In this document: in pieces, positions 30,416 to 39,129 of the stretch
Layout of the letters: each line of letters starts with the position of its first letter
Numbering within the stretch: position 1 is the stretch's first letter
Origin: Enterobacter sp. 638
GTDB taxonomy: Bacteria > Pseudomonadota > Gammaproteobacteria > Enterobacterales > Enterobacteriaceae
Assembly: GCF_000016325.1 (NCBI RefSeq)
Contig: NC_009436.1
Span: 2,542,001-2,606,000, forward strand
Direction: 5' to 3'
DNA: 64,000 nucleotides
Notes under the pieces: generated by a model
Databases searched by the model: none
What the model was told of the DNA's origin: nothing
What the model saw: only the letters and a program-made list of their open reading frames with translations
Program-made: the position numbers and the translations under genes

Positions 30416-31780
30416 GTGATTAGTATATTCGACATGTTCAAAGTGGGGATTGGTCCATCTTCTTCCCACACTGTAGGGCCGATGAAGGCCGGTAAACAGT
30501 TCGTCGATGATCTGGTCGAAAAAGGATTACTGGAAAGCATTACCCGTGTAGCTGTAGATGTTTACGGTTCGCTGTCATTGACGGGTAAAGGCCACCACAC
30601 CGATATCGCCATTATTATGGGTCTGGCTGGAAATATGCCGGACACCGTTGATATTGACGCCATTCCGGCGTTCATTCGAGACGTAGAAACACGCGGTCGC
30701 CTGCTGCTGGCAAAAGGTCAGCACGAAGTGGATTTCCCGCAGGACGACGGTATGCGTTTTCGCAGTGATAACCTGTCACTGCATGAGAACGGAATGCAGA
30801 TCCACGCCTTTAACGGCGACAACGTGGTTTACAGCAAAACCTATTACTCTATCGGCGGCGGTTTTATCGTCGATGAAGAGCACTTTGGAAAAGACGCTAA
30901 GGGCGACGTTAACGTGCCGTATCCGTTCAAATCCGCCAAAGAGATGCTGGATTATTGCCACGAAACCGGCTTGTCCCTTTCCGGAATGGTGATGCAAAAC
31001 GAACTGGCATTGCACAGCAAAAGCGAAATTGAAGCCTATTTCGGCAACGTCTGGGCAACCATGCAGGCGTGTATCGACCGGGGAATTAACACCGAAGGCG
31101 TGTTGCCAGGTCCGCTGCGCGTTCCGCGACGTGCGTCAGCGCTGCGTCGTATGCTGGTCACCACGGACAAATTCTCCAACGATCCGATGAATGTGATCGA
31201 TTGGGTGAATATGTTTGCGTTGGCGGTAAACGAAGAAAACGCTGCAGGCGGCCGTGTGGTCACCGCGCCAACAAACGGCGCATGCGGTATCGTCCCGGCA
31301 GTTCTGGCTTATTACGATCACTTTATCGAACCGGTCACCGCAGATATTTACATCCGCTACTTCCTCGCAGCGGGTGCTGTTGGCGCGCTGTATAAAATGA
31401 ACGCGTCTATCTCTGGTGCTGAAGTAGGCTGTCAGGGTGAAGTGGGTGTGGCATGTTCAATGGCGGCGGCAGGTCTGGCTGAGCTGCTAGGCGCAAGCCC
31501 GGAACAGGTTTGTGTGGCAGCTGAGATCGGCATGGAGCATAACCTGGGTCTGACGTGCGACCCGGTTGCCGGACAGGTACAGGTTCCGTGTATCGAGCGT
31601 AACGCAATTGCGTCCGTTAAGGCGATCAATGCCACACGCATGGCGATGCGCCGTACCAGTGAGCCCCGCGTTTCGCTGGATAAAGTGATCGAAACCATGT
31701 ACGAAACCGGTAAAGACATGAACGCTAAATACCGTGAAACCTCCCGCGGTGGTCTGGCGATCAAAGTGCAGTGTGACTAA
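30416..31780 (+). CDS. sdaA: L-serine ammonia-lyase SdaA
   Basis: 454 residues, as in E. coli, with the same GTG start after AGGAGTGAGAAA. An iron-sulfur enzyme that deaminates L-serine to pyruvate and ammonia. The N-terminus MISIFDMFKVGIGPSSSHTVGPM is the SDH beta domain. The [4Fe-4S] ligand cysteines are in EVGCQGEVGVACSMAA (residues ~340-355), LTCDPVAGQVQVPC (residues ~381-394). KGHHTD is near residue 58. In E. coli Lrp represses it; the leader with paired hairpins is described separately. Confidence 0.96.
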   Translation: MISIFDMFKVGIGPSSSHTVGPMKAGKQFVDDLVEKGLLESITRVAVDVYGSLSLTGKGHHTDIAIIMGLAGNMPDTVDIDAIPAFIRDVETRGRLLLAKGQHEVDFPQDDGMRFRSDNLSLHENGMQIHAFNGDNVVYSKTYYSIGGGFIVDEEHFGKDAKGDVNVPYPFKSAKEMLDYCHETGLSLSGMVMQNELALHSKSEIEAYFGNVWATMQACIDRGINTEGVLPGPLRVPRRASALRRMLVTTDKFSNDPMNVIDWVNMFALAVNEENAAGGRVVTAPTNGACGIVPAVLAYYDHFIEPVTADIYIRYFLAAGAVGALYKMNASISGAEVGCQGEVGVACSMAAAGLAELLGASPEQVCVAAEIGMEHNLGLTCDPVAGQVQVPCIERNAIASVKAINATRMAMRRTSEPRVSLDKVIETMYETGKDMNAKYRETSRGGLAIKVQCD

Positions 31781-31802
31781 GCGCAGCGCCTGATATCTCC
31801 CC

Positions 31803-31835
31803 TCGCCCATCTGCAACGGATGGGCGATATTTTTC
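31803..31835 (+). terminator. Intrinsic terminator of sdaA
   Basis: TCGCCCATC-N7-GATGGGCGA followed by TATTTTT. Confidence 0.85.
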
Positions 31836-31864
31836 GCCTTTCTCGTCAGCGTAATATTTCCCCA

Positions 31865-31873
31865 CTACACTTG
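31865..31873 (+). promoter_or_regulatory. Candidate sigma-S-like -10 of pdeD/yoaD
   Basis: CTACACTTG resembles the RpoS -10 CTACACTTAA and sits 50-58 bases upstream of the yoaD ATG. No clear -35 is seen, which is common for sigma-S promoters. Confidence 0.4.
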
Positions 31874-31922
31874 CTTTGTTGCCTCTGGCATTGGGTGCCG
31901 GCGGCGTATCGGGCGGCCTTTC

Positions 31923-33521
31923 ATGCAAACTGCACAAAGGATCATAAAAAAATATCGCCAAAAACGCGTTATCGTCTGTGTGATGGTGGCACTTCTTACG
32001 CTCATTTTGACGTTGGGCATCCGCTTTATTTCACAGCGCAATTTAAATCAGGAACGCATCCAGGCCTTTGCGACCCATTCCGTCACAGCGCTGGATAAGA
32101 TTCTGCTTCCGTTACAAAACGGGCGCGATGAGTTGCAATCACTGGTCGGTGTCCCCTGCTCTGAGGCTCATCTAATGCTGCGTAAACGGGCGGCGACGTT
32201 GCAAACGGTGCGTTCGATTACGCTCGTTAAAGAGGGCATTCTGTATTGCTCCAGTATTTTTGGCGACCGTAACGTCCAGATACGCCTGACTCAACCTGCG
32301 TTACCTTCCAGTCAGCCTCAGCTCATCTTATCTACCGACCAGTCGTTGCTCAAAGGCAGCCCCATTTTAATTCAATGGTATCCCGTGTCTGACGCCGGAG
32401 AAGACGGTGTCATGCAGGTAGTGAATATCGATCTCATCACCAAAATGATGCTTGAGCCGCAGAGTCCGCTGATCACCGACGTCAGCCTGAAAGTGGGAGA
32501 TAAATTTCTTCGCGATGGTCAAAGCGTCACCGATACGCTGAACGTGCCTGAAGACACCATGATTCTGCGCCAGACCTCTGCGCATTTCCCTTTTACTATC
32601 CTGGTCAGTGGCCCTGGCGCCAGTGAGCTGGCGTTGAAAAACTTGCCCTCAGAGCTTCCGCTGGCGGTATTGATAAGCCTGCTGCTGGGCTATATAGCCT
32701 GGCTTGCCACCGCCAGCCGGATGAGCTTTACCTGGGAGATCAATCTCGGATTAGCCGCGCGGGAATTTGAGCTTTTTTGCCAGCCGTTACTCAATGCCCG
32801 CACGCAAAAATGCGTCGGCGTGGAGATCCTTTTGCGCTGGAATAATCCCCGTCAGGGCTGGATATCCCCGGACGTGTTTATTCCGCTGGCGGAAGAACAT
32901 AATTTGATTGTTCCCCTGACGCGCTACGTGATGACCGAAACGGTCCGCCAGATTGGCTATTTCCCTGCCAACAAAGGGTTTCATATTGGCATTAACGTAG
33001 CGGCCAGCCATTTTCGCAACGGTACCTTGCTGCGTGATCTGAATCGTTATTGGTTCAGCGCGCATCCAAAACAACAGTTAATCGTTGAACTTACCGAGCG
33101 CGATGCCCTGCTGGACGGGGATTATCGCCTGGTTCGCGAGTTGCATCGCAAAGAGGTGAAACTTGCCATCGATGATTTTGGTACCGGAAACAGCTCCCTG
33201 TCATGGTTAGAGAAATTGCGCCCTGACGTGCTCAAAATTGATAAGTCTTTCACGATGGCATTGGGAACGGACGCGGTGAATTCCACGGTGACGGATATTA
33301 TTATCGCATTGGGTCAACGGCTAAATATTGAGCTGGTGGCGGAAGGCGTGGAAACACAGGAACAGGCACGTTATTTGCGCCATCACGGAGTGAATACGTT
33401 ACAGGGATTTTTGTATGCGCGGCCGATGCCGCTCAAGGATTTTCCGAAATGGCTGGCGGAGAGTTCACCTCCGCCAGCGCAGCGTAACAAGCCTATTTTG
33501 AGAATTATGCCGTTACGTTAA
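31923..33521 (+). CDS. pdeD: c-di-GMP phosphodiesterase PdeD (YoaD)
   Basis: 532 residues, as in E. coli YoaD. Two membrane helices (residues ~17-36 and ~243-262) enclose a periplasmic CSS-motif domain with the YCSS motif near residue 107. A C-terminal EAL domain follows. Its signature residues are GVEILLRW (an E-I-L form, also found in E. coli YoaD), NVAASHF, ELTERD, IDDFGTGNSSLSWL, KIDKSF and ELVAEGVET, so the catalytic set looks complete. It would degrade c-di-GMP at the inner membrane. Its likely job is to oppose biofilm matrix synthesis, while YcgR in the same window reads the same messenger. Confidence 0.94.
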   Translation: MQTAQRIIKKYRQKRVIVCVMVALLTLILTLGIRFISQRNLNQERIQAFATHSVTALDKILLPLQNGRDELQSLVGVPCSEAHLMLRKRAATLQTVRSITLVKEGILYCSSIFGDRNVQIRLTQPALPSSQPQLILSTDQSLLKGSPILIQWYPVSDAGEDGVMQVVNIDLITKMMLEPQSPLITDVSLKVGDKFLRDGQSVTDTLNVPEDTMILRQTSAHFPFTILVSGPGASELALKNLPSELPLAVLISLLLGYIAWLATASRMSFTWEINLGLAAREFELFCQPLLNARTQKCVGVEILLRWNNPRQGWISPDVFIPLAEEHNLIVPLTRYVMTETVRQIGYFPANKGFHIGINVAASHFRNGTLLRDLNRYWFSAHPKQQLIVELTERDALLDGDYRLVRELHRKEVKLAIDDFGTGNSSLSWLEKLRPDVLKIDKSFTMALGTDAVNSTVTDIIIALGQRLNIELVAEGVETQEQARYLRHHGVNTLQGFLYARPMPLKDFPKWLAESSPPPAQRNKPILRIMPLR

Positions 33522-33527
33522 AACAAA

Positions 33528-35084
33528 TTACTCTTCGTCGTCGTGGGCAGACTGTTCTTTAACAATACGCACCAGGTCAACGCGATAATCATTCGCTTCC
33601 ACGATCGTGATTTGTAGCGGTGGAAGCTCAAGGATATCGCCCGTACGCGGGATCTGCCCATTGATGGCAATGACCAAGCCCGCAACCGTAGCGATGTCTT
33701 CTTCATCATTAATGATGTTATCAAGACCCAACGTGTGCTGCAGCGCATGCAGGTCCGTCGCGCCTTTAACCAGCCAACCGTCGCCATCCGCAACGATTTC
33801 TGGCGTTTCATCGGCATCCGGGAACTCACCCGCGATCGCTTCGAGCACGTCCAGCGGCGTCACAAGACCTTGCACCACACCAAATTCGTTGGTCACGATA
33901 ACAAAGCTACCGCGAGCACGACGCAGAACGCTAAGCAGGTTGATAGGGTCCAGCGTTTCCGGAACCACAATCGCTGGCGTTGCGGCGGCAATCGCTTCGA
34001 CGTTCACGCCCTCTTCCAGACCGACCAGTATCTCTTTAGCGCGAACCACTCCGATGATTTCGTCCAGTTCGCCACGACACACCGGGAACAGGCTGTGTGG
34101 TGATGACAGCAATTGCTGACGGATTTCGTCCACGCTCAGATTGGCGTCAACCCAGCTGATTTCACCTCGTGGCGTCATGATGCCGCGCAGTGAACGGGAC
34201 GCCAGCGAAAGCACGCCGTTAATCATGTAACGTTCTTGTTCGACAAAAGCGCCAACCGGCACAGGAACCGGGGCATTACCCGCAGATTCAGGCTGCACAG
34301 ACTGACGACGGCCCCCCATCAGACGCAAAATGGCGTCGGCGGTGCGGGCGCGCAGCGGTTGGTTAGACTGCTGCTTGATGAAGTTACGGCTCGCAATCTG
34401 GTTGAACAGCTCGATAATAATCGAGAAACCAATTGCGGCGTACAGGTAGCCTTTCGGAATATGGAAGCCAAAACCTTCAGCGACCAGACTCAGGCCAATC
34501 ATCAACAGGAAGCTTAAACACAGGACAACCACTGTTGGATGTTCGTTCACAAAACGCGTCAGCGGCTTAGAAGCCAGCAGCATCACGGCCATCGCGATAA
34601 TGACCGCAGCCATCATCACCGGCAGATGGTTAACCATGCCGACCGCAGTAATCACCGCATCCAGTGAGAAGACGGCATCAAGCACCACAATCTGCATGAC
34701 GACGACCCAAAAACTCGCATAGCCCTTGCCGTGACCATCGTCGTGTTGCCGGTTTTCCAGCCGCTCATGCAACTCCGTCGTCGCTTTGAAGAGCAGGAAA
34801 AGGCCCCCCACCAGCATGATCAGGTCGCGACCGGAGAAAGTGAAATCCCAGACGGTGAACAGCGGCTTGGTCAGCGTGACCATCCACGAAATAACGGATA
34901 GCAGCGCAAGACGCATGATCAGCGCCAGCGAAAGACCGATTAAACGCGCTTTGTCGCGCTGTTTTGGCGGCAGCTTATCCGCGAGGATGGCGATGAACAC
35001 CAGGTTGTCGATACCGAGAACAATTTCGAGCACAACCAGCGTGAGTAATCCCACCCAGATTGACGGGTCCATTAAGAATTCCAT
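33528..35084 (-). CDS. yoaE: TerC-family membrane protein with CBS and CorC domains, YoaE
   Basis: 518 residues, the E. coli YoaE length. The N-terminal TerC domain (~1-240) has seven hydrophobic helices, with the acidic motifs [20 protein letters not shown] and [14 protein letters not shown] that probably bind a metal ion. Two CBS repeats follow (~305-425, with [12 protein letters not shown] and [20 protein letters not shown]), then a C-terminal CorC/HlyC transporter-associated domain. TerC proteins are implicated in metal export, often manganese, sometimes at the Sec translocon. The substrate of YoaE is not established. It is convergent with yoaD with only six bases between. Confidence 0.92.
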   Translation of the reverse strand: MEFLMDPSIWVGLLTLVVLEIVLGIDNLVFIAILADKLPPKQRDKARLIGLSLALIMRLALLSVISWMVTLTKPLFTVWDFTFSGRDLIMLVGGLFLLFKATTELHERLENRQHDDGHGKGYASFWVVVMQIVVLDAVFSLDAVITAVGMVNHLPVMMAAVIIAMAVMLLASKPLTRFVNEHPTVVVLCLSFLLMIGLSLVAEGFGFHIPKGYLYAAIGFSIIIELFNQIASRNFIKQQSNQPLRARTADAILRLMGGRRQSVQPESAGNAPVPVPVGAFVEQERYMINGVLSLASRSLRGIMTPRGEISWVDANLSVDEIRQQLLSSPHSLFPVCRGELDEIIGVVRAKEILVGLEEGVNVEAIAAATPAIVVPETLDPINLLSVLRRARGSFVIVTNEFGVVQGLVTPLDVLEAIAGEFPDADETPEIVADGDGWLVKGATDLHALQHTLGLDNIINDEEDIATVAGLVIAINGQIPRTGDILELPPLQITIVEANDYRVDLVRIVKEQSAHDDEE

Positions 35085-35399
35085 GGCAAGCTCCTGCTAA
35101 AGGAATGACAAAACGGCGCCACGGAAGAAGTGGGCGAAATGGCGGTAGACATGTTCAACGTGTGGCGAGAATCGCCGGCGAGCGAGGCGCTAAATGGCCT
35201 GGTAGATGACTGACGTCGGTGACGGTCCATACAGTGGGCTAAGCCCTTTACTCCTGTCAATTAAACGGAGGCTAAACATATCAGAGACAATAGGTTTTTA
35301 GCAAAGATTTACTTTCCTTTGCAAAGTTCTGTAACAGAGTCGATTTTGATTTGGGATAAATCTGTTCTACATCGCTAAATTACGGATCTTCATCACATA

Positions 35400-35427
35400 A
35401 ATTATTTTTTCACTGTCTAAAATAATT
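35400..35427 (+). promoter_or_regulatory. Candidate Mlc/NagC-type operator of manX
   Basis: A perfect 9-bp inverted repeat, AATTATTTT-N10-AAAATAATT, of the form bound by the ROK-family repressors Mlc and NagC. E. coli manX is repressed by Mlc. Mlc rather than NagC is chosen from the regulation known in E. coli. Confidence 0.6.
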
Positions 35428-35464
35428 CCCGGAAGTCTTATTTAATTGAACTCTAACCCTTATC

Positions 35465-35476
35465 TGAATCGATTCG
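35465..35476 (+). promoter_or_regulatory. Candidate Cra (FruR) operator
   Basis: TGAATCGATTCG matches the Cra consensus TGAAWCGWTTCA at 11 of 12 positions. It lies 69-80 bases upstream of the manX start. Confidence 0.55.
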
Positions 35477-35544
35477 GTTCGCCGGGGAAGATTCTCAGTA
35501 CGACTGCCTGGCAGGCGTATTAATGATAATAAAGGAGGTAGCAA

Positions 35545-36507
35545 GTGACCATTGCTATTGTGATAGGCACACATGGTTGGGCTGCAGAGCAGTTACTCAA
35601 AACGGCAGAAATGCTGTTGGGTGAACAGGAAAACGTGGGCTGGATCGATTTCGTTCCAGGTGAAAACGCGGAAACGCTAATCGAGAAATATACGGCTCAA
35701 CTGGAGAAGCTGGATACTCGCTCAGGCGTGCTGTTTCTCGTCGATACATGGGGTGGCAGCCCGTTCAATGCCGCCAGCCGCATTGTCGTCGATAAAGAGC
35801 ATCATGAGGTCGTTGCAGGCGTCAATATTCCCATGCTCGTGGAAACGTTGATGGCCCGTGATGACAATCCGAGTTTCGACGAGCTGGTCGCACTGGCTGT
35901 CGAAACAGGCCGTGAAGGCGTAAAAGCCCTCAAAGCACAACCGGTAGAGAAACCCGCTCCGGTCGCTGCCGCGGTCAAAGCCGCCACCCCTGCTAAACCG
36001 ATGGGACCGAACGATTACATGATTATCGGGCTTGCCCGTATCGATGACCGTTTGATCCACGGCCAGGTCGCAACGCGTTGGACGAAAGAAACCAACGTCA
36101 AACGCATCATTGTTGTCAGTGATGAAGTCGCCGCCGATACCGTACGTAAAACACTTCTTACCCAGGTTGCTCCTCCGGGCGTTACCGCGCACGTCGTGGA
36201 TGTCGCCAAAATGATCCGCGTTTACAACAACCCGAAATACGCGGGCGAGCGTGTGATGCTGCTGTTTACCAACCCGACCGATGTCGAACGCGTGGTTGAA
36301 GGCGGCGTGAACATCACCACGGTGAACATTGGCGGGATCGCTTTCCGTCAGGGTAAAACTCAGGTCAACAATGCGATTTCAGTCGACGAAAAAGATATCG
36401 AAGCATTCAAAAAATTGAATGCGCGCGGTATTGAGTTGGAAGCCCGTAAGGTTTCCACCGATCAGAAACTGAAAATGATGGATTTGATCGGCAAAGTTGG
36501 GAAATAG
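35545..36507 (+). CDS. manX: Mannose PTS EIIAB component ManX
   Basis: 320 residues (E. coli 323). The cytoplasmic EIIAB of the mannose/glucose/glucosamine phosphotransferase system. The EIIA domain carries its phosphorylated His10 in IVIGTHGW. An Ala/Pro-rich linker (~133-153) joins the EIIB domain, which carries its His172 in DRLIHGQVATRW. The start codon is GTG after a strong AAAGGAGG SD, as in E. coli. First gene of manXYZ. Confidence 0.97.
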   Translation: MTIAIVIGTHGWAAEQLLKTAEMLLGEQENVGWIDFVPGENAETLIEKYTAQLEKLDTRSGVLFLVDTWGGSPFNAASRIVVDKEHHEVVAGVNIPMLVETLMARDDNPSFDELVALAVETGREGVKALKAQPVEKPAPVAAAVKAATPAKPMGPNDYMIIGLARIDDRLIHGQVATRWTKETNVKRIIVVSDEVAADTVRKTLLTQVAPPGVTAHVVDVAKMIRVYNNPKYAGERVMLLFTNPTDVERVVEGGVNITTVNIGGIAFRQGKTQVNNAISVDEKDIEAFKKLNARGIELEARKVSTDQKLKMMDLIGKVGK

Positions 36508-36554
36508 CCCTGCGCTGATTTTTTACACAAAGCTTATGTTATAGGAGAAGTACA

Positions 36555-37355
36555 ATGGAGATTACCACTCTTCAGATTGTGCTGGTGTTCATCGTCGCGT
36601 GTATTGCGGGTATGGAATCCGTACTTGATGAATTTCAGTTCCACCGTCCTCTGGTGGCCTGTACGTTGATTGGCGCCGTTCTTGGCGATATGAAAACCGG
36701 TATTATCATCGGTGGTACGCTGGAAATGATCGCCCTAGGCTGGATGAACATCGGTGCGGCGGTTGCGCCTGATGCCGCACTGGCGTCCATTATTTCTACC
36801 GTTCTGGTTATTGCCGGACACCAAAACATCGGTGCGGGTATCGCCCTGGCAATTCCACTGGCCGCAGCGGGCCAGGTTCTGACCATTATCGTTCGTACCA
36901 TTACCGTTGCTTTCCAGCATGCGGCAGATAAAGCGGCGGATAGCGGAAATCTGACGGCCCTTTCGTGGATCCACGTTTCATCGCTGTTCCTCCAGGCAAT
37001 GCGTATTGCGATTCCTGCGGTTATCGTGGCAATTTCTGTGGGTACCAGCGAAGTCCAGGGTCTGTTGAACGCCATTCCTGAAGTGGTGACCGGCGGCCTG
37101 AACATCGCGGGTGGCATGATTGTCGTGGTCGGTTACGCGATGGTCATCAACATGATGCGCGCAGGCTACCTGATGCCGTTCTTCTACCTCGGTTTTGTGA
37201 CTGCGGCCTTCACCAACTTCAACCTGGTTGCACTGGGTGTGATTGGTGCAGTGATGGCGATTCTGTACATCCAGTTGAGCCCGAAATATAACCGCGTCGC
37301 AGGTGCCCCAGCGCAAGCTCCGGGTAGCAACGATCTCGATAACGAACTGGACTAG
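36555..37355 (+). CDS. manY: Mannose PTS EIIC component ManY
   Basis: 266 residues, as in E. coli. The EIIC membrane channel subunit, with about six or more hydrophobic helices, beginning with ITTLQIVLVFIVACIAGMESVLDEFQ. The conserved GMKTGIIIGGTLEMIALGWMNIG-like segment is present (GDMKTGIIIGGTLEMIALG). With ManZ it takes hexoses across the inner membrane, and the pair also serves as the entry point for some phages and microcins. The ATG has an AGGAG SD; the gene follows manX by 47 bases. Confidence 0.97.
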   Translation: MEITTLQIVLVFIVACIAGMESVLDEFQFHRPLVACTLIGAVLGDMKTGIIIGGTLEMIALGWMNIGAAVAPDAALASIISTVLVIAGHQNIGAGIALAIPLAAAGQVLTIIVRTITVAFQHAADKAADSGNLTALSWIHVSSLFLQAMRIAIPAVIVAISVGTSEVQGLLNAIPEVVTGGLNIAGGMIVVVGYAMVINMMRAGYLMPFFYLGFVTAAFTNFNLVALGVIGAVMAILYIQLSPKYNRVAGAPAQAPGSNDLDNELD

Positions 37356-37367
37356 CAGGTGAGCGAA

Positions 37368-38219
37368 ATGGTTGATATGACTAAAACTACCCCTGAGAAG
37401 AAACTGACTCCGGGTGATATTCGTGGCGTGTTCCTTCGTTCAAACCTCTTCCAGGGTTCGTGGAACTTCGAACGTATGCAAGCGCTGGGCTTCTGTTTCT
37501 CCATGGTCCCGGCAATCAAACGCCTGTATCCGGAAAACAACGAAGCACGTCGTCAGGCGATTAAACGTCACCTGGAATTCTTCAACACGCATCCCTACGT
37601 CGCCGCACCTGTTCTGGGCGTGACGCTGGCGATGGAAGAGCAGCGTGCGAACGGCGCTGAGATCGACGATGGTGCCATCAACGGGATCAAAGTCGGTCTG
37701 ATGGGGCCGCTAGCAGGCGTGGGTGACCCAATCTTCTGGGGTACGGTGCGCCCTGTCTTTGCGGCACTAGGTGCGGGCATCGCCATGAGCGGCAGCCTGC
37801 TGGGTCCTCTTCTGTTCTTCATCCTGTTCAACGCAGTCCGCCTGCTGACCCGTTATTACGGCGTTGCCTACGGCTACAGCAAAGGTGTCGATATCGTTAA
37901 GGATATGGGCGGCGGCTTCCTGCAAAAACTGACTGAGGGGGCGTCTATCCTCGGCCTGTTTGTCATGGGGGCGCTGGTGAACAAGTGGACGCATGTGAAC
38001 ATCCCGCTGGTGGTCTCGACCATCACCGGTCAGGATGGTCAGACTCGCGTGACCACTGTGCAAACTATTCTTGATCAGTTGATGCCAGGCTTGGTGCCGC
38101 TGCTGCTGACCTTCGCCTGTATGTGGCTGCTGCGTAAGAAAGTGAATGCGCTGTGGATCATCGTGGGCTTCTTCGTCATCGGTATCGTCGGTTACGCGAT
38201 CGGTCTGCTGGGTCTGTAA
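37368..38219 (+). CDS. manZ: Mannose PTS EIID component ManZ
   Basis: 283 residues from the ATG at 37368 (SD AGGTGAG), the E. coli length. A GTG three codons upstream is a less likely alternative. EIID fold: DIRGVFLRSNLFQGSWNFERMQALGF at the N-terminus, GLMGPLAGVGDPIFWGTVRP in the middle, and two or three membrane helices near the C-terminus (SILGLFVMGALVNKW and later). It completes the ManYZ membrane complex. Confidence 0.97.
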   Translation: MVDMTKTTPEKKLTPGDIRGVFLRSNLFQGSWNFERMQALGFCFSMVPAIKRLYPENNEARRQAIKRHLEFFNTHPYVAAPVLGVTLAMEEQRANGAEIDDGAINGIKVGLMGPLAGVGDPIFWGTVRPVFAALGAGIAMSGSLLGPLLFFILFNAVRLLTRYYGVAYGYSKGVDIVKDMGGGFLQKLTEGASILGLFVMGALVNKWTHVNIPLVVSTITGQDGQTRVTTVQTILDQLMPGLVPLLLTFACMWLLRKKVNALWIIVGFFVIGIVGYAIGLLGL

Positions 38220-38234
38220 GTTTAGTGGTTCGAC

Positions 38235-38260
38235 ACCGGGGGCATGCCCCCGGTTTTTTT
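38235..38260 (+). terminator. Intrinsic terminator of manXYZ
   Basis: ACCGGGGGC-at-GCCCCCGGT followed by seven T residues. Confidence 0.9.
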
Positions 38261-38273
38261 ATCTGGAGGATGA

Positions 38274-38732
38274 ATGACGGTCACGGATATCGTACTGGTT
38301 TTGTTTATTGTTGCCCTTCTGGCTTATGCCTTCTATGACGAATTCATTATGCCCCGCCGCAACGGCGAGACTCTTTTGGCCGTTCCTCTTCTGCGCCGTG
38401 GGCGCGTTGATGCCTTCATCTTCGCCGGACTGTTAGCCATCCTGATTTATAACAACGTCATGAGCCAGGGTGCCTTATTAACCACATGGTTATTATGTGT
38501 GCTGGCATTAATGGCTTTTTATCTGTTTTGGATCCGAGCGCCTAAGATTATCTTCAAAAGCCATGGCTTTTTCTTCGCCAACATATGGATAGAATATAAC
38601 CGTATTAAAGAGATGAATTTATCTGAAGACGGCGTGCTGGTCATACAACTGGAACAACGTCGTTTATTGGTGCGGGTGAAAAATATTGATGACCTGGAAA
38701 AAATATACAAAATAATGGTTAAAACTCAATGA
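38274..38732 (+). CDS. yobD: DUF986 membrane protein YobD
   Basis: 152 residues, as in E. coli. An inner-membrane protein with hydrophobic segments at residues ~4-22, ~43-60 and ~66-84 and a charged, soluble C-terminal half. The ATG follows CTGGAGG. Function unknown. It lies between manZ and mntP in the same orientation. The MntR boxes begin six bases after its stop codon, so the mntP promoter is directly downstream. Confidence 0.92.
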   Translation: MTVTDIVLVLFIVALLAYAFYDEFIMPRRNGETLLAVPLLRRGRVDAFIFAGLLAILIYNNVMSQGALLTTWLLCVLALMAFYLFWIRAPKIIFKSHGFFFANIWIEYNRIKEMNLSEDGVLVIQLEQRRLLVRVKNIDDLEKIYKIMVKTQ

Positions 38733-38737
38733 GTTGA

Positions 38738-38759
38738 AATTATAGCAGAGGCTATATTT
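38738..38759 (+). promoter_or_regulatory. MntR box 1 upstream of mntP
   Basis: AATT-ATAGC-AGAG-GCTAT-ATTT. The known MntR box from mntH has the form AAAC-ATAGC-AAAG-GCTAT-GTTT. The palindromic core ATAGC-N4-GCTAT is perfect. Confidence 0.75.
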
Positions 38760-38780
38760 TGTCGCCATTTTGCGCGGGCA

Positions 38781-38802
38781 ATATATAGCCATCGCTATAT
38801 TC
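38781..38802 (+). promoter_or_regulatory. MntR box 2 upstream of mntP
   Basis: ATAT-ATAGC-CATC-GCTAT-ATTC. It has the same perfect ATAGC-N4-GCTAT core as box 1, with centres 43 bases apart (about four helical turns), so the two sites face the same side of the DNA. Confidence 0.7.
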
Positions 38803-38930
38803 CCTTCTGTATTTACCTTATATTTATTAACGTTAAGTTTACCAATAAATCTAAATGAAAATCGTTATCAACAAGCTAACGGAATAATACATCCCTGTTG
38901 TTGTTTTATATTCTCAAAATATGTTAAGGT

Positions 38931-39070
38931 TGCGCCGTCGTTGGGGAGTAGCCGATTTCCTGTCTAAGGAAATGTACGTGTCAACATACTCGTTGAAAAA
39001 CGTGGTGCGTACGGATTACTTACTGCACATTTCTTGTGCGTAATAGTCAGGCGAGACCATAGACGCATCA
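38931..39070 (+). ncRNA. yybP-ykoY manganese riboswitch in the mntP leader
   Basis: Conserved elements in order: GGGGAGTAGC (38943-38952), GTCAACATACTCG (38980-38992), CGTGGTGCG (39001-39009) and GGCGAGACCATAGACGCA near the 3' end. TGCG...CGCA can close stem P1. The same aptamer controls mntP in E. coli and senses Mn2+. Downstream, ACTGC (39071-39075) can pair with GCAGT (39088-39092), enclosing a GGGGG ribosome-binding stretch, a plausible expression switch. Boundaries are approximate. Confidence 0.88.
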
Positions 39071-39129
39071 ACTGCTGTTTACTGGGGGCAGTGATGTGTC
39101 ATATGGATATCCCCGGTCTGGACGCTGTT

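Larger units (their letters stand above)
35085..35544. promoter_or_regulatory. Control region between yoaE and manX
   Basis: 460 bases without a gene. The left 190 bases form a long yoaE leader with a small hairpin (GGCGA-gaa-TCGCC, 35164-35176). It lacks the conserved GGGGAGUAG of the yybP-ykoY aptamer that controls some other TerC genes. The right part is AT-rich and holds an Mlc-like operator (35400-35427), a Cra-like operator (35465-35476) and one half of a CRP site (TCACA, 35393-35397). Confidence 0.5.

Noticed and set aside
35383..35397. CRP site upstream of manX
   Set aside because: Only the TCACA half is good; the other half matches 2 of 5 bases.
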